Positions 23,127-32,104 are shown, counted from the first letter of the stretch. The stretch: 35,008 nucleotides of DNA from Acidobacteriota bacterium (GCA_021161905.1 JAGGZT010000041.1:1-35008), one strand, 5' to 3'. The notes: generated from the letters alone by a model not told the origin. Numbers and translations: made by a program.

Positions 23127-24869
23127 ATGAAGGGGCTTAAACCGCTTATCCCTTATCTAAAAAGGTATAAATCGAGGATCCTCCTCGGTATGTTCTTCGT
23201 CGCTATGGGCATCGGCTTCAGGGCGAGCGTCCCTTTGGTGCTCAAGTATGCGGTGGATAGCCTATCCTCCGGGCTCAATGGGAGACTGCTTTCGCTCTAT
23301 GGGATGGCGATAGTTGGGATAACGGTGGTTCAGGGAGTGTTCAGCTTCTTAGCCCGGCGAACCCTTATTGGGACATCCCGGTATATAGAATACGATCTCA
23401 AATGTGATTATTTCGCCCATCTTCTTCGCCAGCCTCCGTCCTTCTTTCATCGCTACAAGACGGGTGATCTGGTGACCCGGGCGGGAAACGATATCGAAGC
23501 GGTGAGGATGGTGGTGGGAGCCGGGATTATGAACTTCACCAACACCACGGTGGTAGTGGTGGCGGCGCTTACTATGATGCTTGCGATAGAAAAAAGGCTC
23601 GCCCTCTATGCCCTTTTCCCCATTCCGGTGATCGCTTTCGCCATTTATCGGCTAATAAGGTTGATCTATAAGAGCTACGAGGAGGTTCAACGAGGATATG
23701 CCTCCTTGGGCGCCAAGGTGCAGGAGAGCTTTGCCGGGATAAGACTGGTGAAGTCACTTCTTCTCGAGGAGCACGAGGCTAAAGGGTTTCGAGAGCTTGC
23801 CCACGACTTCTTCAAAAAGAATATGCGGATGGCGAAGGTGCTCGGTGTCTTTATGCCTCTTCTTCTCCTAGGTGCAGGTGCGGGGATGCTGATCGTCATC
23901 TGGCTCGGAGGACGGGAGGTCATCCTTGGACGGATAAGCCTGGGTGATTTCGTCGCCTTCGGGGGCTACATGATGATGCTACTTTGGCCCTCGATGGCGC
24001 TCGGCTGGGTGATAAGCCTCGTTGAACGGGGTTCTGCCTCGATGGGAAGGCTCTCCACCATAATGAGGGAGGAGCCAGCGATAAAGGACCCAGAATCGCC
24101 TGTAATCCTTGAGGAAATCAAGGGGGAAATAGAGTTCAAAGGGGTGTCGTTTGCTTACGAAGAGGGGGGGGGCTATGTCCTTGAGGATATAAACCTTAAG
24201 ATATCCCCTGGGATGAAGGTGGCTATAGTGGGGGGGACAGGATCGGGGAAGAGTACCCTCCTCGCCCTGATACCCCGACTTTACGATGTTACTTCAGGGG
24301 CGGTGCTGATAGACGGGGTGGATGTGAGACATCTTCCCCTTCGGTTCCTCCGGAGTAACATCGGCTATGTCCCTCAGGAGGGTTTTCTCTTCTCGGATAC
24401 GATAAGGGCGAATATCGCCTTCGGAAGCGAGACCGCTGGCGAAGAGGAGATCGTCCGGGCAGCTTTCCTTGCTGGTCTTACTGAGGATATCGCTACCTTC
24501 CCCAGGGGGTACGATACCGAGGTGGGGGAACGAGGGATAACCCTTTCCGGTGGTCAGAGACAGAGGACAGCGCTTTCCCGGGCGCTTTTGATAAAGCCGA
24601 GGGTCCTCCTCCTCGATGATCCCTTTTCCAGTGTTGACCTTGCTACCGAGCAGAAGATAATCTCCCGCCTTTCTCAGGAGAAGGAGTTGAATACGGTCAT
24701 CATCGCCACCCACCGGGTTTCGGCGGTTATGGATGCTGACCTCATCGTGGTGCTCGAGGGGGGAAGGATAGTGGAGAAGGGGAAGCATCAGGAGCTCCTC
24801 GCTAAGAAGGGGGTTTATGCCAAACTCTATCGGAAGGAGCTGATCGCTTCTGAGCTCGAGGTGAGCTGA
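23127..24869 (+). CDS. ABC exporter half-transporter with degenerate ATPase site
   Basis: 580 residues from ATG 23127, which has AAAGGA 7 bases upstream; an ATG at 23109 lacks a ribosome-binding site. Six transmembrane helices (about 1-310) are followed by a nucleotide-binding domain. Walker A GGTGSGKST is near 369-377 and the signature LSGGQRQRT near 473. Walker B LLLDDPFSSVD has Asp in place of the catalytic Glu. The switch His is present (ATHRVS). This is the degenerate half of a heterodimeric exporter, as in TM287/288 or BmrCD; its canonical LSGGQ would complete the active site of the partner. A 9-G run lies at 24164-24172. Substrate unknown. Confidence 0.93.
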   Translation: MKGLKPLIPYLKRYKSRILLGMFFVAMGIGFRASVPLVLKYAVDSLSSGLNGRLLSLYGMAIVGITVVQGVFSFLARRTLIGTSRYIEYDLKCDYFAHLLRQPPSFFHRYKTGDLVTRAGNDIEAVRMVVGAGIMNFTNTTVVVVAALTMMLAIEKRLALYALFPIPVIAFAIYRLIRLIYKSYEEVQRGYASLGAKVQESFAGIRLVKSLLLEEHEAKGFRELAHDFFKKNMRMAKVLGVFMPLLLLGAGAGMLIVIWLGGREVILGRISLGDFVAFGGYMMMLLWPSMALGWVISLVERGSASMGRLSTIMREEPAIKDPESPVILEEIKGEIEFKGVSFAYEEGGGYVLEDINLKISPGMKVAIVGGTGSGKSTLLALIPRLYDVTSGAVLIDGVDVRHLPLRFLRSNIGYVPQEGFLFSDTIRANIAFGSETAGEEEIVRAAFLAGLTEDIATFPRGYDTEVGERGITLSGGQRQRTALSRALLIKPRVLLLDDPFSSVDLATEQKIISRLSQEKELNTVIIATHRVSAVMDADLIVVLEGGRIVEKGKHQELLAKKGVYAKLYRKELIASELEVS

Positions 24870-26686
24870 TGCATCGTCATCAATTCTACACCGAAGAGGC
24901 TAAGGTTTACGATATAAGGCTCCTTAAGAGGCTTCTTGGCTATGTGAAGCCGTATGCGCCCTATTTGGTGGCGGCGATCTTTTTGCTTCTCCTTGTTTCG
25001 TTGTTTCAACTTGCTGCTCCTTATCTCACCAAGATCGCCATTGACCGCTACATAAAGGCGGGAGACCTCGTCGGATTGAGCCGATTGGCTGTTCTCTTCG
25101 CCTTCATTCTTGCTTTTGGGTTCCTCTTCCAATTTTTGGAGATCTATCTCGTTTCCTATTTGGGTCAGCGGATAATCTTTGATCTAAGGGCGAAACTTTT
25201 TTCCCATCTCATTCGATTCCCTTTGTCGTTTTTCGATGGGAATCCGGTGGGTAGATTGATGACCCGGGTGATGGGGGATGTGCGGGAGCTCAACGAGTTC
25301 TTCACCTCAGGCTTGGTTACCATATTGGGAGACCTCTTCACCCTCATCGGCATCACCGTTATCCTCCTCCTTATGAACCTCAAGCTGGCGCTCATCACCT
25401 TTACCGTTATTCCCCTTCTCTTCGTCGCTGCTTTTACCTTCAGGAGTAAGGTAAGACGATCGTTCCGCACCTTGCGGAGGTTAGCGGCGAAGATAAACGG
25501 TTTCCTTGAGGAGACGATAGGGGGGATGAGCATCATTCAGCTTTTCACCAGAGAGAAAGAAAGGTTCGCCCGTTTTCAGGAGCTTGCCCGCGAATATCGG
25601 ACCAACTTCCTGAAGACGATCTTCTACTTTGCCGTCTTCTTTCCCGCGGTCGAGATCATAAGTGCCACCGCAGTGGGCCTCATCATTTGGTATGGCGGAG
25701 GAGAGGTTATTAGGAACGCGCTCACCCTCGGCTCCCTGGTCGCCTTTGTTCAGTATGCTCAGCGTTTCTTCTTCCCCATCCGCGATTTGAGCCAAAAGTA
25801 TAGCATTGTCCAGCAGGCGATGGCGGCGGCAGAGAGGGTGTTCCGTCTTCTCGATACGGAACCTAATATTCGGGATGTATCAGCGCCCCATCCTCCATTT
25901 CCCGTCTCAGGGAGGGTCGATTTTGAGAATGTCTGGTTTGCCTATAAGCCGGAAGAGTGGGTCCTTGAGGATGTGTCCTTTACCGTTCAGGTGGGAGAAA
26001 AAGTGGCGCTTGTCGGTGCCACCGGGGCAGGGAAGACCTCGATAATAAGCCTTCTCGTCCGGTTTTACGAGGTGAACCGGGGAAGGATCCTCCTCGATGG
26101 TGTGGATATAAGAGAGCTTCCCCAGTCCTTCCTTCGTCAGGAGGTGGGGGTGGTGACCCAGGATGTGTTCCTCTTTACGGGAACAGTGGAGGAGAATATA
26201 AGGCTTGGCTCTCCTTCTTCGCGAGAGGAGATAGTCCGTGTCGCTCAATATTTGGGGGTGGATGAGTTCATCAGGAGGCTCCCTAAGGGATATGATACAG
26301 AGGTGGGGGAACGAGGGCTGAAGCTTTCCGCTGGCGAGCGTCAACTCATCGCCTTTGCCCGAATGATGCTTAGAAACCCCAAGGTGATTCTCCTCGATGA
26401 GGCTACCGCTAATGTGGACCCGGATACCGAGACCCTTATTCAGCGGGGCATAGAGAGGTTAGCGAAGGAAAGAACGCTCATCATCATCGCCCACCGACTC
26501 TCCACTATTCGCTTCGTGGATAGGATAATCGTGATCCACAAGGGGAGGGTCCGTGAGGTGGGGTCTCATAAGGAACTCCTCAGGAAGAAGGGGATATACT
26601 ACAAACTCTATCAACTCCAATATTCTAATGGTGAAAGATTTTCCCTTCCCAAGGAAGGGTTGGGGAGAAGAGGAGGAGTGGAGTGA
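24869..26686 (+). CDS. ABC exporter half-transporter with catalytic ATPase site
   Basis: 605 residues: about 40 N-terminal residues, six transmembrane helices (to about 325) and a nucleotide-binding domain. Walker A GATGAGKTS is near 382-390. Walker B VILLDEATANVD near 507-518 keeps the catalytic Glu, and the switch His lies in IIAHRLS. The signature LSAGERQLI is non-canonical. This is the mirror image of the partner upstream: its Walker motifs plus the partner's LSGGQ make the one competent ATPase site. The start codon shares a base with the previous stop (TGATG), with GAGGTGAG ahead, so expression is coupled. The C-terminal RRGG tail is unremarkable. Confidence 0.95.
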   Translation: MHRHQFYTEEAKVYDIRLLKRLLGYVKPYAPYLVAAIFLLLLVSLFQLAAPYLTKIAIDRYIKAGDLVGLSRLAVLFAFILAFGFLFQFLEIYLVSYLGQRIIFDLRAKLFSHLIRFPLSFFDGNPVGRLMTRVMGDVRELNEFFTSGLVTILGDLFTLIGITVILLLMNLKLALITFTVIPLLFVAAFTFRSKVRRSFRTLRRLAAKINGFLEETIGGMSIIQLFTREKERFARFQELAREYRTNFLKTIFYFAVFFPAVEIISATAVGLIIWYGGGEVIRNALTLGSLVAFVQYAQRFFFPIRDLSQKYSIVQQAMAAAERVFRLLDTEPNIRDVSAPHPPFPVSGRVDFENVWFAYKPEEWVLEDVSFTVQVGEKVALVGATGAGKTSIISLLVRFYEVNRGRILLDGVDIRELPQSFLRQEVGVVTQDVFLFTGTVEENIRLGSPSSREEIVRVAQYLGVDEFIRRLPKGYDTEVGERGLKLSAGERQLIAFARMMLRNPKVILLDEATANVDPDTETLIQRGIERLAKERTLIIIAHRLSTIRFVDRIIVIHKGRVREVGSHKELLRKKGIYYKLYQLQYSNGERFSLPKEGLGRRGGVE

Positions 26687-27642
26687 GAGCGTTGGTGTTC
26701 GACGGCGAGAAGCTCGAGATCGCCGAGGTCCCTTTCCCGGAAAGGGGTAAGGGGGATGCCTTGGTCCGGGTTATCGCTGCTGGTATTTGCACCACCGATA
26801 TCGAGATAACAAAGGGATATTTTGGTTTTACCGGGATAATAGGTCATGAGTTTGTCGGCAGGGTGGAGGATGCTGAGGAGGGACATCTCATCGGGAAGAG
26901 GGTGGTAGGTGAGATAAATATCGGCTGTGGTAAATGTGACTGTTGCCTTTCCGGTGATCCCAGACACTGTCCAGGGAGGAAGGTCCTTGGGATAAAGGAT
27001 CATCCCGGAGCGATGGCGGATTACCTCACCCTCCCGGCAAGAAACCTTCATCTTGTACCGGACGAGGTCTCGGATGAGGAGGCGGTCTTCGCCGAGCCCT
27101 TGGCTGCTGCCTTGGAGATAATGGAGGAGGTTGACCTTCGCCCGAGCTCCCGGGTGGCTCTTCTCGGCGATGGGAAGCTGGGGCAGTTGATCGCCCAGGT
27201 GGTTGCCCTTTCCGGTGCCGAGCTTACCGTATTTGGCAGAAATGAACGAAAGCTCGCCCTCCTTCGCGATCTCGGGATCACCGTTACCTCGGACACCCCG
27301 AGCGGAGAGTACGATATCGTCATCGAAGCGACCGGTTCTCCCAAAGGGCTCCCCTTAGCTTGTTCCTTAGCCAAACCGCGGGGGAAAGTGGTGGTGAAGA
27401 GCACCTTCTCCTCTGATAAGGCGATGCTCGATGTAACCGATTTGGTAGTACGGGAGCTAACGGTGATCGGTTCTCGATGTGGTCCCTTCCCCCCGGCACT
27501 TCGCTTCCTTAAAAGGGGATTGGTCGATGTCCGCCGGTTGATAACCGCGGTATTGCCCTTTGAGCGGGCGATCGAAGGTTTCTCTCTGGCAAAGGAGCGT
27601 GATAGCCTTAAGGTGATACTGAGGATGGATGAGGGAAGCTGA
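26683..27642 (+). CDS. Zinc-dependent MDR (alcohol/polyol-type) dehydrogenase
   Basis: 319 residues, medium-chain dehydrogenase. Catalytic zinc: Cys36 (GICTTD), His55-Glu56 (GHE) and a Glu in FAEPLAAALE. The structural zinc site is complete (Cys82, Cys85, Cys88 and Cys96, spaced 2-2-7). The Rossmann motif GDGKLG near 166-171 binds NAD(P). At 319 residues it is slightly short for the sorbitol/threonine dehydrogenase group it resembles. The GTG start overlaps the exporter stop by four bases (GTGA), and the next gene starts on its stop (TGATG). It should oxidise an alcohol or sugar derivative in the cytosol; substrate not deducible. Confidence 0.9.
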   Translation: MRALVFDGEKLEIAEVPFPERGKGDALVRVIAAGICTTDIEITKGYFGFTGIIGHEFVGRVEDAEEGHLIGKRVVGEINIGCGKCDCCLSGDPRHCPGRKVLGIKDHPGAMADYLTLPARNLHLVPDEVSDEEAVFAEPLAAALEIMEEVDLRPSSRVALLGDGKLGQLIAQVVALSGAELTVFGRNERKLALLRDLGITVTSDTPSGEYDIVIEATGSPKGLPLACSLAKPRGKVVVKSTFSSDKAMLDVTDLVVRELTVIGSRCGPFPPALRFLKRGLVDVRRLITAVLPFERAIEGFSLAKERDSLKVILRMDEGS

Positions 27643-28292
27643 TGGGCTATCATATCTTCGTTGACTTCGATGGCACGATAACCAAAACCGATACTCTGCA
27701 ATATATACTCGATACCTTTGGGGATAAAGATTGGCGGAAGATAGAGGAGGCGGTTTCCCGGGGCGAGATCGATGAGATCGATGGCTTAAGGCTTGAGTTC
27801 GCCACCGTTAGAGCAAGTAAGGAGGAGGTGCTTGTTGCGCTCGATCAGGCGATCACCATCGACGAAGGTTTCCCTTCCTTTTGGGAATGGTGTCGAGAAA
27901 GAGAAATACCCCTAACCATCCTCTCAGGCGGTTTTCGATTTATAATCAACCATATCCTAAGTAAATTTGGTCTTTCCGAAATCGAGTTCTTCGCTAATGA
28001 GGTGACTGTTCTCGATGGAAGATGGGAGGTGATACCTTATGGCGGTTGGCGTGATTGCTTCTCCTGCAATCACTGCAAATCGAGCCACCTCTGGGAAGAG
28101 AAGGAAAAAGGGATAAGCACCGTCTATATTGGAGATGGGAACACCGATCGCTGTGCTGCCCGCTATGCCAATATTATCTTTGCCAAGGGAAAGCTTGCCC
28201 ACTATGCTGAGGAGTACAAAATTCCCTTCTCCCTCTATGAGAATTTTATTGAGGTGAGGGATAAACTTTCCCGGATTATTGGGGCTGGTTAA
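27642..28292 (+). CDS. MtnX-like HAD phosphatase
   Basis: 216 residues, HAD subfamily IB. Motif I DFDGT has the nucleophile Asp8 and Asp10. Motif II is ILSGGF near 93-98. Motif III with IV is YIGDGNTDRCAARYA. A cysteine pair near FSCNHCKSSHL is typical of MtnX-like and related phosphoserine-phosphatase-type enzymes. MtnX proper acts in methionine salvage, but no other salvage gene is present here, so the true substrate is probably a phosphorylated small metabolite linked to the MDR dehydrogenase encoded just before it. It is the last gene of the coupled four-gene exporter operon. Its TAA overlaps the TAA of the convergent regulator gene within a single TTAA. Confidence 0.85.
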   Translation: MGYHIFVDFDGTITKTDTLQYILDTFGDKDWRKIEEAVSRGEIDEIDGLRLEFATVRASKEEVLVALDQAITIDEGFPSFWEWCREREIPLTILSGGFRFIINHILSKFGLSEIEFFANEVTVLDGRWEVIPYGGWRDCFSCNHCKSSHLWEEKEKGISTVYIGDGNTDRCAARYANIIFAKGKLAHYAEEYKIPFSLYENFIEVRDKLSRIIGAG

Positions 28293-29026
28293 TCCAGTCT
28301 CTCCTTATTCACCTTTCTTTTGAGTGCCCTGATGAAGAACAGGGCGTTGTTTTTCGATTCCTCGTAACAGGTGGCATCGTAGTCGGAATCGAGCGGTTGA
28401 AGCGCATCTCCATGCGGGGTTTTGACCAATTTTCTGACCTTGAATCCACGACTGGTCACCAGCAGTACCAGGTCTTTGTTTCCTATGGGATGATTCGGCT
28501 CGATCAAAAGAAGGTCTCCCGGTTGGATGATCTTTTCCGCCTCGGTCTCCCCCTCCATCAGGGCGTAGAAGGCGTTTGGATCATTTGATTCCCCGAGCTC
28601 ATATTGTTCTGCTACCTCCCGGGGAAAAGAAAGGTTGGAAAAATCCTTCCATTTGGCGCACATCGCTGGGGTGATAACCGGGATCATAAACTTGCTTTCG
28701 TCCGTTATCTGTTCCTCATCCTCGGGGGGTTTTATATAGACGAACTCGATGTCTTTGAAGAGGTCAGGGTCTTTATCAAGACAGGCTAATTTAGCCAATC
28801 TCTTCCGCTCCAGCTTGAGGAGATTAGCGAGCTTCTTAATACGGTTAAAGGGTAGAGGTGCTACCCCCCGCTCTATATTCGATATTGCCTGCTTATCCTT
28901 ATAGTTTAATATCTTCGCTACCTGGTCCTGATTGAGACCCAAGTCCTTCCTCCGGCGCTGGAGGAATTTCCCTACCTTCTTTCTGGTCTTAATTAACTGG
29001 GCGTTCTTCCTTCTTCTCGTTCTCAT
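28289..29026 (-). CDS. XRE-type regulator with LexA/S24-like C-terminal domain
   Basis: 245 residues. Basic N-terminus (MRTRRRKN), then a helix-turn-helix of about 55 residues (VGKFLQRRRKDLGLNQDQVA followed by KQAISNIERG). The C-terminal S24 fold runs from about 115 to 235, with DPNAFYALMEGE, IIQPGDLLLIEP and FKVRKLVK. In LexA/CI proteins the motif GDSM carries the catalytic Ser and a later Lys completes the dyad. Here the Ser position reads Thr (GETE) and the Lys position is probably Arg, so self-cleavage looks unlikely and it may sense a ligand instead. GGAG 8 bases before ATG. Promoter at 29150-29179. Confidence 0.85.
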   Translation of the reverse strand: MRTRRRKNAQLIKTRKKVGKFLQRRRKDLGLNQDQVAKILNYKDKQAISNIERGVAPLPFNRIKKLANLLKLERKRLAKLACLDKDPDLFKDIEFVYIKPPEDEEQITDESKFMIPVITPAMCAKWKDFSNLSFPREVAEQYELGESNDPNAFYALMEGETEAEKIIQPGDLLLIEPNHPIGNKDLVLLVTSRGFKVRKLVKTPHGDALQPLDSDYDATCYEESKNNALFFIRALKRKVNKERLD

Positions 29027-29066
29027 TTCATCTTCTCCTTCTCAAGTTAGATATTGTCAAGAATGC

Positions 29067-29080
29067 TTAATTTCAATTAA
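29067..29080. promoter_or_regulatory. Palindromic candidate operator upstream of the XRE gene
   Basis: TTAATT and AATTAA arms around TC, perfect over 6+6 bases, 40 bases before the regulator ATG and downstream of its predicted promoter. Two copies of TTGTCA (29054-29059, 29091-29096) flank it. A site for autoregulation is plausible, but A/T-rich palindromes also occur by chance. Confidence 0.3.
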
Positions 29081-29149
29081 ATAAATCAATTTGTCATCCC
29101 TTCCGGGAAGATTGCCCTTTTTCAGTAAAGGAAACCATTTCAATCATAT

Positions 29150-29179
29150 ATAATACCACTGTAGAGTATGTAATGTAAA
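29150..29179 (-). promoter_or_regulatory. Promoter of the XRE regulator gene
   Basis: Minus strand: TTTACA (29174-29179, five of six), 18-base spacer, TATTAT (29150-29155, five of six). The leader is about 115 bases and A/T rich. It contains the palindrome at 29067-29080 and a short CTTCC/GGAAG repeat at 29100-29110. No gene is seen in 29027-29253. Confidence 0.5.
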
Positions 29180-29199
29180 TAACATTTTTCCTGAGTGAT

Positions 29200-29222
29200 A
29201 AAAAAAATTTGATGAATCAAAT
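29200..29222 (-). terminator. Intrinsic terminator of the apbE-to-rsmI operon
   Basis: Minus strand: ATTTGA and TCAAAT arms with a TTCA loop (29207-29222), followed directly by a run of T (29200-29207). The stem is A/T rich, but the T-run and its position 32 bases after the last gene support termination. Confidence 0.6.
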
Positions 29223-29253
29223 ATTAAAATAGAAGGCAAACTCGAGCCTACAT

Positions 29254-29568
29254 TTAACTTCCCCTAAGTTCGGCTATCTTCCTCTTGAGTTCAGAAATGT
29301 TCTTCTCACATAATTCATCCTTCCTTCGATCCTGAAGGAGGAAGGATAGCGCTCGCTCATAATATGATTTCGCTTCCTCTTTGTCCCCCCGTGCCTCTGC
29401 CGCTTCTCCCTTTTTGTAATTGACGATGAAAAGGACATAGTTCTTAAGCTGGTTATCCCTTATATTTTTTATCCCCATTTTCTTGGTGGTGGTAAGAAGT
29501 TCCCGGGAAGCCCAGAATATGAAGATAAAGAAGACAAAAAGGGCAACATAGAGTAACAAATTATTCAT
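29254..29568 (-). CDS. Small membrane-anchored protein, unknown function
   Basis: 104 residues, not recognised. The N-terminal hydrophobic helix (LLLYVALFVFFIFIFWA, about 4-20) is followed directly by charged residues, so it is an anchor rather than a cleaved signal. The rest is helical and charged, with the heptad-like stretch KGEAAEARGDKEEAKSYYERAL resembling a TPR helix pair, and the end ISELKRKIAELRGS looks like a coiled coil. Such proteins often scaffold others at the membrane. It lies 68 bases after rsmI in the same direction and ahead of a terminator. I see no strong promoter of its own, so it may be the tail of that operon. Confidence 0.65.
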   Translation of the reverse strand: MNNLLLYVALFVFFIFIFWASRELLTTTKKMGIKNIRDNQLKNYVLFIVNYKKGEAAEARGDKEEAKSYYERALSFLLQDRRKDELCEKNISELKRKIAELRGS

Positions 29569-29636
29569 TTCAATCGCCTTGTTAGTTGATTTCCGCCCCT
29601 ACTCCCCTTTATTTAGTATATCAAAGACAAGAGGTT

Positions 29637-30335
29637 TTAGGAAGAGGAATTTTCCTCCTTCTTTGCTCCTCTGATGATGAGGGTTATCTCTCCTCTTACC
29701 TTCTTCCCAGCCAGTTTCTCCTTTATAGATGAAATCCTTCCCCGGATTACCTCTTCATGAAGCTTAGTGAGTTCCCGGGCGAGCACCATTTCTCTATCGC
29801 CGAGTATTTCCTCCATCTCGGCGAGTGTCCGCTCGATCCGATGGGGTGCTTCGTAGAATATCAGGGTTGATGCGAGGTCCTTTAGTTCCTTAAGCCGTCG
29901 CTCTCGTTTCCCCTTTTTTCGAGGGAGAAAGCCCGAGAAGAAAAAGGAGTCGGTAGGGAGTCCGGATACCGATAGGGCGGCGATTACCGCACTTGCTCCA
30001 GGAATGGGGATGACTTCAATATCAGTTTCCGCTGCCCTTCGGACGAGGCGGTAACCCGGATCCGATATTCCCGGTGTTCCCGCATTGGAGACAAGGGCGA
30101 TATCTTCCCCCTTGAGGAGGAGGTTTACCAGTTCCTCCGCTCGTTTTTCTTCGTTATGTTCGTGGTAGCTTATGAGCCTCGCTTTTATCTGGTAATGATT
30201 GAGGAGTTTCTTCGTCCATCTGGTATCTTCGGCGGCGATGAACGATACCTTGGAGAGAACCTTGATCGCCCGGTAGGTGATATCCTCGAGATTTCCTATC
30301 GGGGTTGCCACCACATAGAGCCGTCCTCTATTCAT
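29637..30335 (-). CDS. rsmI: 16S rRNA (cytidine(1402)-2'-O)-methyltransferase RsmI
   Basis: 232 residues, tetrapyrrole-methylase-type SAM fold. Family motifs: [18 protein letters not shown] near 6-23, [11 protein letters not shown] near 35-45, [17 protein letters not shown] near 81-97, [17 protein letters not shown] near 111-127 and [12 protein letters not shown] near 158-169. It methylates the ribose of C1402 in 16S rRNA, together with RsmH, to tune decoding. E. coli RsmI is about 286 residues; this one ends earlier and lacks the C-terminal helical extension. The ATG overlaps the deaminase gene by 8 bases. It is a late gene in the long apbE operon. Confidence 0.95.
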   Translation of the reverse strand: MNRGRLYVVATPIGNLEDITYRAIKVLSKVSFIAAEDTRWTKKLLNHYQIKARLISYHEHNEEKRAEELVNLLLKGEDIALVSNAGTPGISDPGYRLVRRAAETDIEVIPIPGASAVIAALSVSGLPTDSFFFSGFLPRKKGKRERRLKELKDLASTLIFYEAPHRIERTLAEMEEILGDREMVLARELTKLHEEVIRGRISSIKEKLAGKKVRGEITLIIRGAKKEENSSS

Positions 30336-30807
30336 CTTCGTCGGTGAGCTTTATTTCTCCCTTATATCTCATATGGACGAGCTCCATCTTCGCTTCCTCA
30401 AGCATTTCTCTGGATAGCTCATCGGGATACCCTTGGGCATAGATTATCTTCTTAATGCCAGCATTTATGAGCATCTTGGCACAGATGACACAGGGAAAGT
30501 TGGTGGTGTAAATAGTAGCGCCCTTGAGTACCACCCCCATTATCGCCGCCTGGATGATAGCGTTTTGCTCCGCATGAACCGCTCGACAAAGCTCCTGGTT
30601 TTGCCCCGAGGGTATGCCGAGTTTCTCCCTTAAGCAACCAACCTCCTCACAGTGACGGAGACCGGTTGGGGGACCGTTGTAGCCAGTGGTGAGGATCCTC
30701 TTATCGCGCACTATCACCGCTCCTACCTTCCTCCTCAGACAGGTGGACCGGGTAGCCACTAAATGGGCTATCTCCATAAAGTATTCATCCCATGAGGGTC
30801 TTCCCAT
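30328..30807 (-). CDS. Deoxycytidylate (dCMP) deaminase, ComEB type
   Basis: 159 residues. Zinc-dependent deaminase fold: His78 and Glu80 in AVHAEQNAI, and Cys106 and Cys109 in FPCVICAKM. The N-terminal [18 protein letters not shown] and GYNGPPTG are typical of dCMP deaminases, with a second His/Cys group in HCEEVGC that usually binds a structural zinc. It converts dCMP to dUMP for thymidylate synthesis and is often dCTP-activated. Position ten bases after glyA, which supplies methylene-tetrahydrofolate, fits thymidylate supply. The start has GAGGAG immediately upstream. Confidence 0.93.
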   Translation of the reverse strand: MGRPSWDEYFMEIAHLVATRSTCLRRKVGAVIVRDKRILTTGYNGPPTGLRHCEEVGCLREKLGIPSGQNQELCRAVHAEQNAIIQAAIMGVVLKGATIYTTNFPCVICAKMLINAGIKKIIYAQGYPDELSREMLEEAKMELVHMRYKGEIKLTDEDE

Positions 30808-30817
30808 CTCCTCTTCC

Positions 30818-32104
30818 TCAGCTGAGCTGGAAACAGCGCTTCACCCCATCACAGCCCTTTATCCGAAGCTCGTAGAGGGGGAAACGGGCGCAGAGCGATT
30901 TCACCTCCTCCCTTACTTCAGCTATCTTCCGCTCGTTCTTCGGGTCTTTAAGGACTTCGGTGATTAGATCGGCGATAAGCTCCATCTCTTTCTCCTTCAT
31001 TCCTCGGGTGGTGACTGCCGGGGTACCTAACCTTATCCCTGAGGCGATGAACGGCTTGTTCTTATCGAAGGGGATGGTATTCTTGTTCACCGTGATCCCC
31101 GCCTTTTCCAGGGCATTCTGTGCCTCTTTACCCGTAATACCTCGTTCGAAGACATCGACCAGCATCATATGGTTGTCCGTTCCCCCGGACACCAGGCGGA
31201 AGCCGTTCTTCATCATCCGTGCAGCAAGTGCCCTGGCGTTTTTTACTATCTGCCGCTGGTACTCCCGGAACTCTTCGCTCTCCGCCTCCTTAAAGCAGAC
31301 CGCCTTCGCTGCGATGATGTTCATCAACGGTCCTCCTTGTATTCCGGGAAAGACCTTTTTATCGAGCTCACTGGCGAACTCCTCTTGGCAGAGAATCATC
31401 CCCCCACGCGGTCCCCTGAGCGTTTTATGGGTGGTAGTGGTGACAAAATGGGCGTAAGGCACCGGGCTTGGATGCTCTCCCGCTACCACCAACCCCGCGA
31501 TATGGGCAATATCCGCCATAACTAATGCCCCTACTTTATCCGCTATCTCCCGTACCCGTTTGAAATCGATTATCCGAGGATAGGCGCTTGCCCCCACCTC
31601 AATTATCTTCGGCTTATGCTTCTTCGCCAGGTCCTCCATTTGGTCGTAATCTATCTCCTCAGTTCTCGGATCCACCCCGTAGGCGACCACATTGTACATA
31701 AACCCGGAGAAGTTGAGCGGATGTCCGTGGGAGAGGTGCCCTCCATGGGTGAGGTTCATCCCGAGGAATGTATCCCCCGGCTTGAGGACGGTGAAGTAAA
31801 CTGCCATATTTGCCTGGGTTCCGGAATGGGGCTGTACATTGGCATGTTCCGCTTTAAAGAGTTTCTTCGCTCGTTCGATGGCAAGCGATTCCACGATGTC
31901 GTAGTTTTCACAGCCCCCATAGTAGCGCCTCCCAGGATAGCCCTCAGCGTACTTATTGGTGAATACAGAACCCAGAGCCTCAAGCACTGCTTCGCTTGCG
32001 AAGTTTTCCGAGGCGATCAGCTCAATGGTGGTGGCCTGGCGAATGACCTCGTTGTGAAGGGCTTTAGCCACCTCAGGGTCTACAGTAAATAGGTTTTTTA
32101 ACAT
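30818..32104 (-). CDS. glyA: Serine hydroxymethyltransferase
   Basis: About 428 residues, full length. PLP enzyme that converts serine and tetrahydrofolate to glycine and methylene-tetrahydrofolate. Landmarks are [30 protein letters not shown] and the PLP-binding [14 protein letters not shown] (Lys about residue 227 from this start). I chose ATG 32104 because AAGGGGGTGA lies 5 bases upstream, nearly the full anti-Shine-Dalgarno complement; a GTG at 32110 is possible. It lies ten bases after rpiB and ten before the dCMP deaminase gene. The final 20 residues (after CARFPLY) are slightly longer than usual. Confidence 0.98.
   Translation of the reverse strand: MLKNLFTVDPEVAKALHNEVIRQATTIELIASENFASEAVLEALGSVFTNKYAEGYPGRRYYGGCENYDIVESLAIERAKKLFKAEHANVQPHSGTQANMAVYFTVLKPGDTFLGMNLTHGGHLSHGHPLNFSGFMYNVVAYGVDPRTEEIDYDQMEDLAKKHKPKIIEVGASAYPRIIDFKRVREIADKVGALVMADIAHIAGLVVAGEHPSPVPYAHFVTTTTHKTLRGPRGGMILCQEEFASELDKKVFPGIQGGPLMNIIAAKAVCFKEAESEEFREYQRQIVKNARALAARMMKNGFRLVSGGTDNHMMLVDVFERGITGKEAQNALEKAGITVNKNTIPFDKNKPFIASGIRLGTPAVTTRGMKEKEMELIADLITEVLKDPKNERKIAEVREEVKSLCARFPLYELRIKGCDGVKRCFQLS

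Noticed and set aside
29027-29253. A hidden small gene or RNA in the A/T-rich gap before the XRE gene
   Set aside because: A plus-strand TATAAT at 29149-29154 has no -35, and no open frame with a ribosome-binding site was found; the gap is explained by a terminator, a promoter and a leader.
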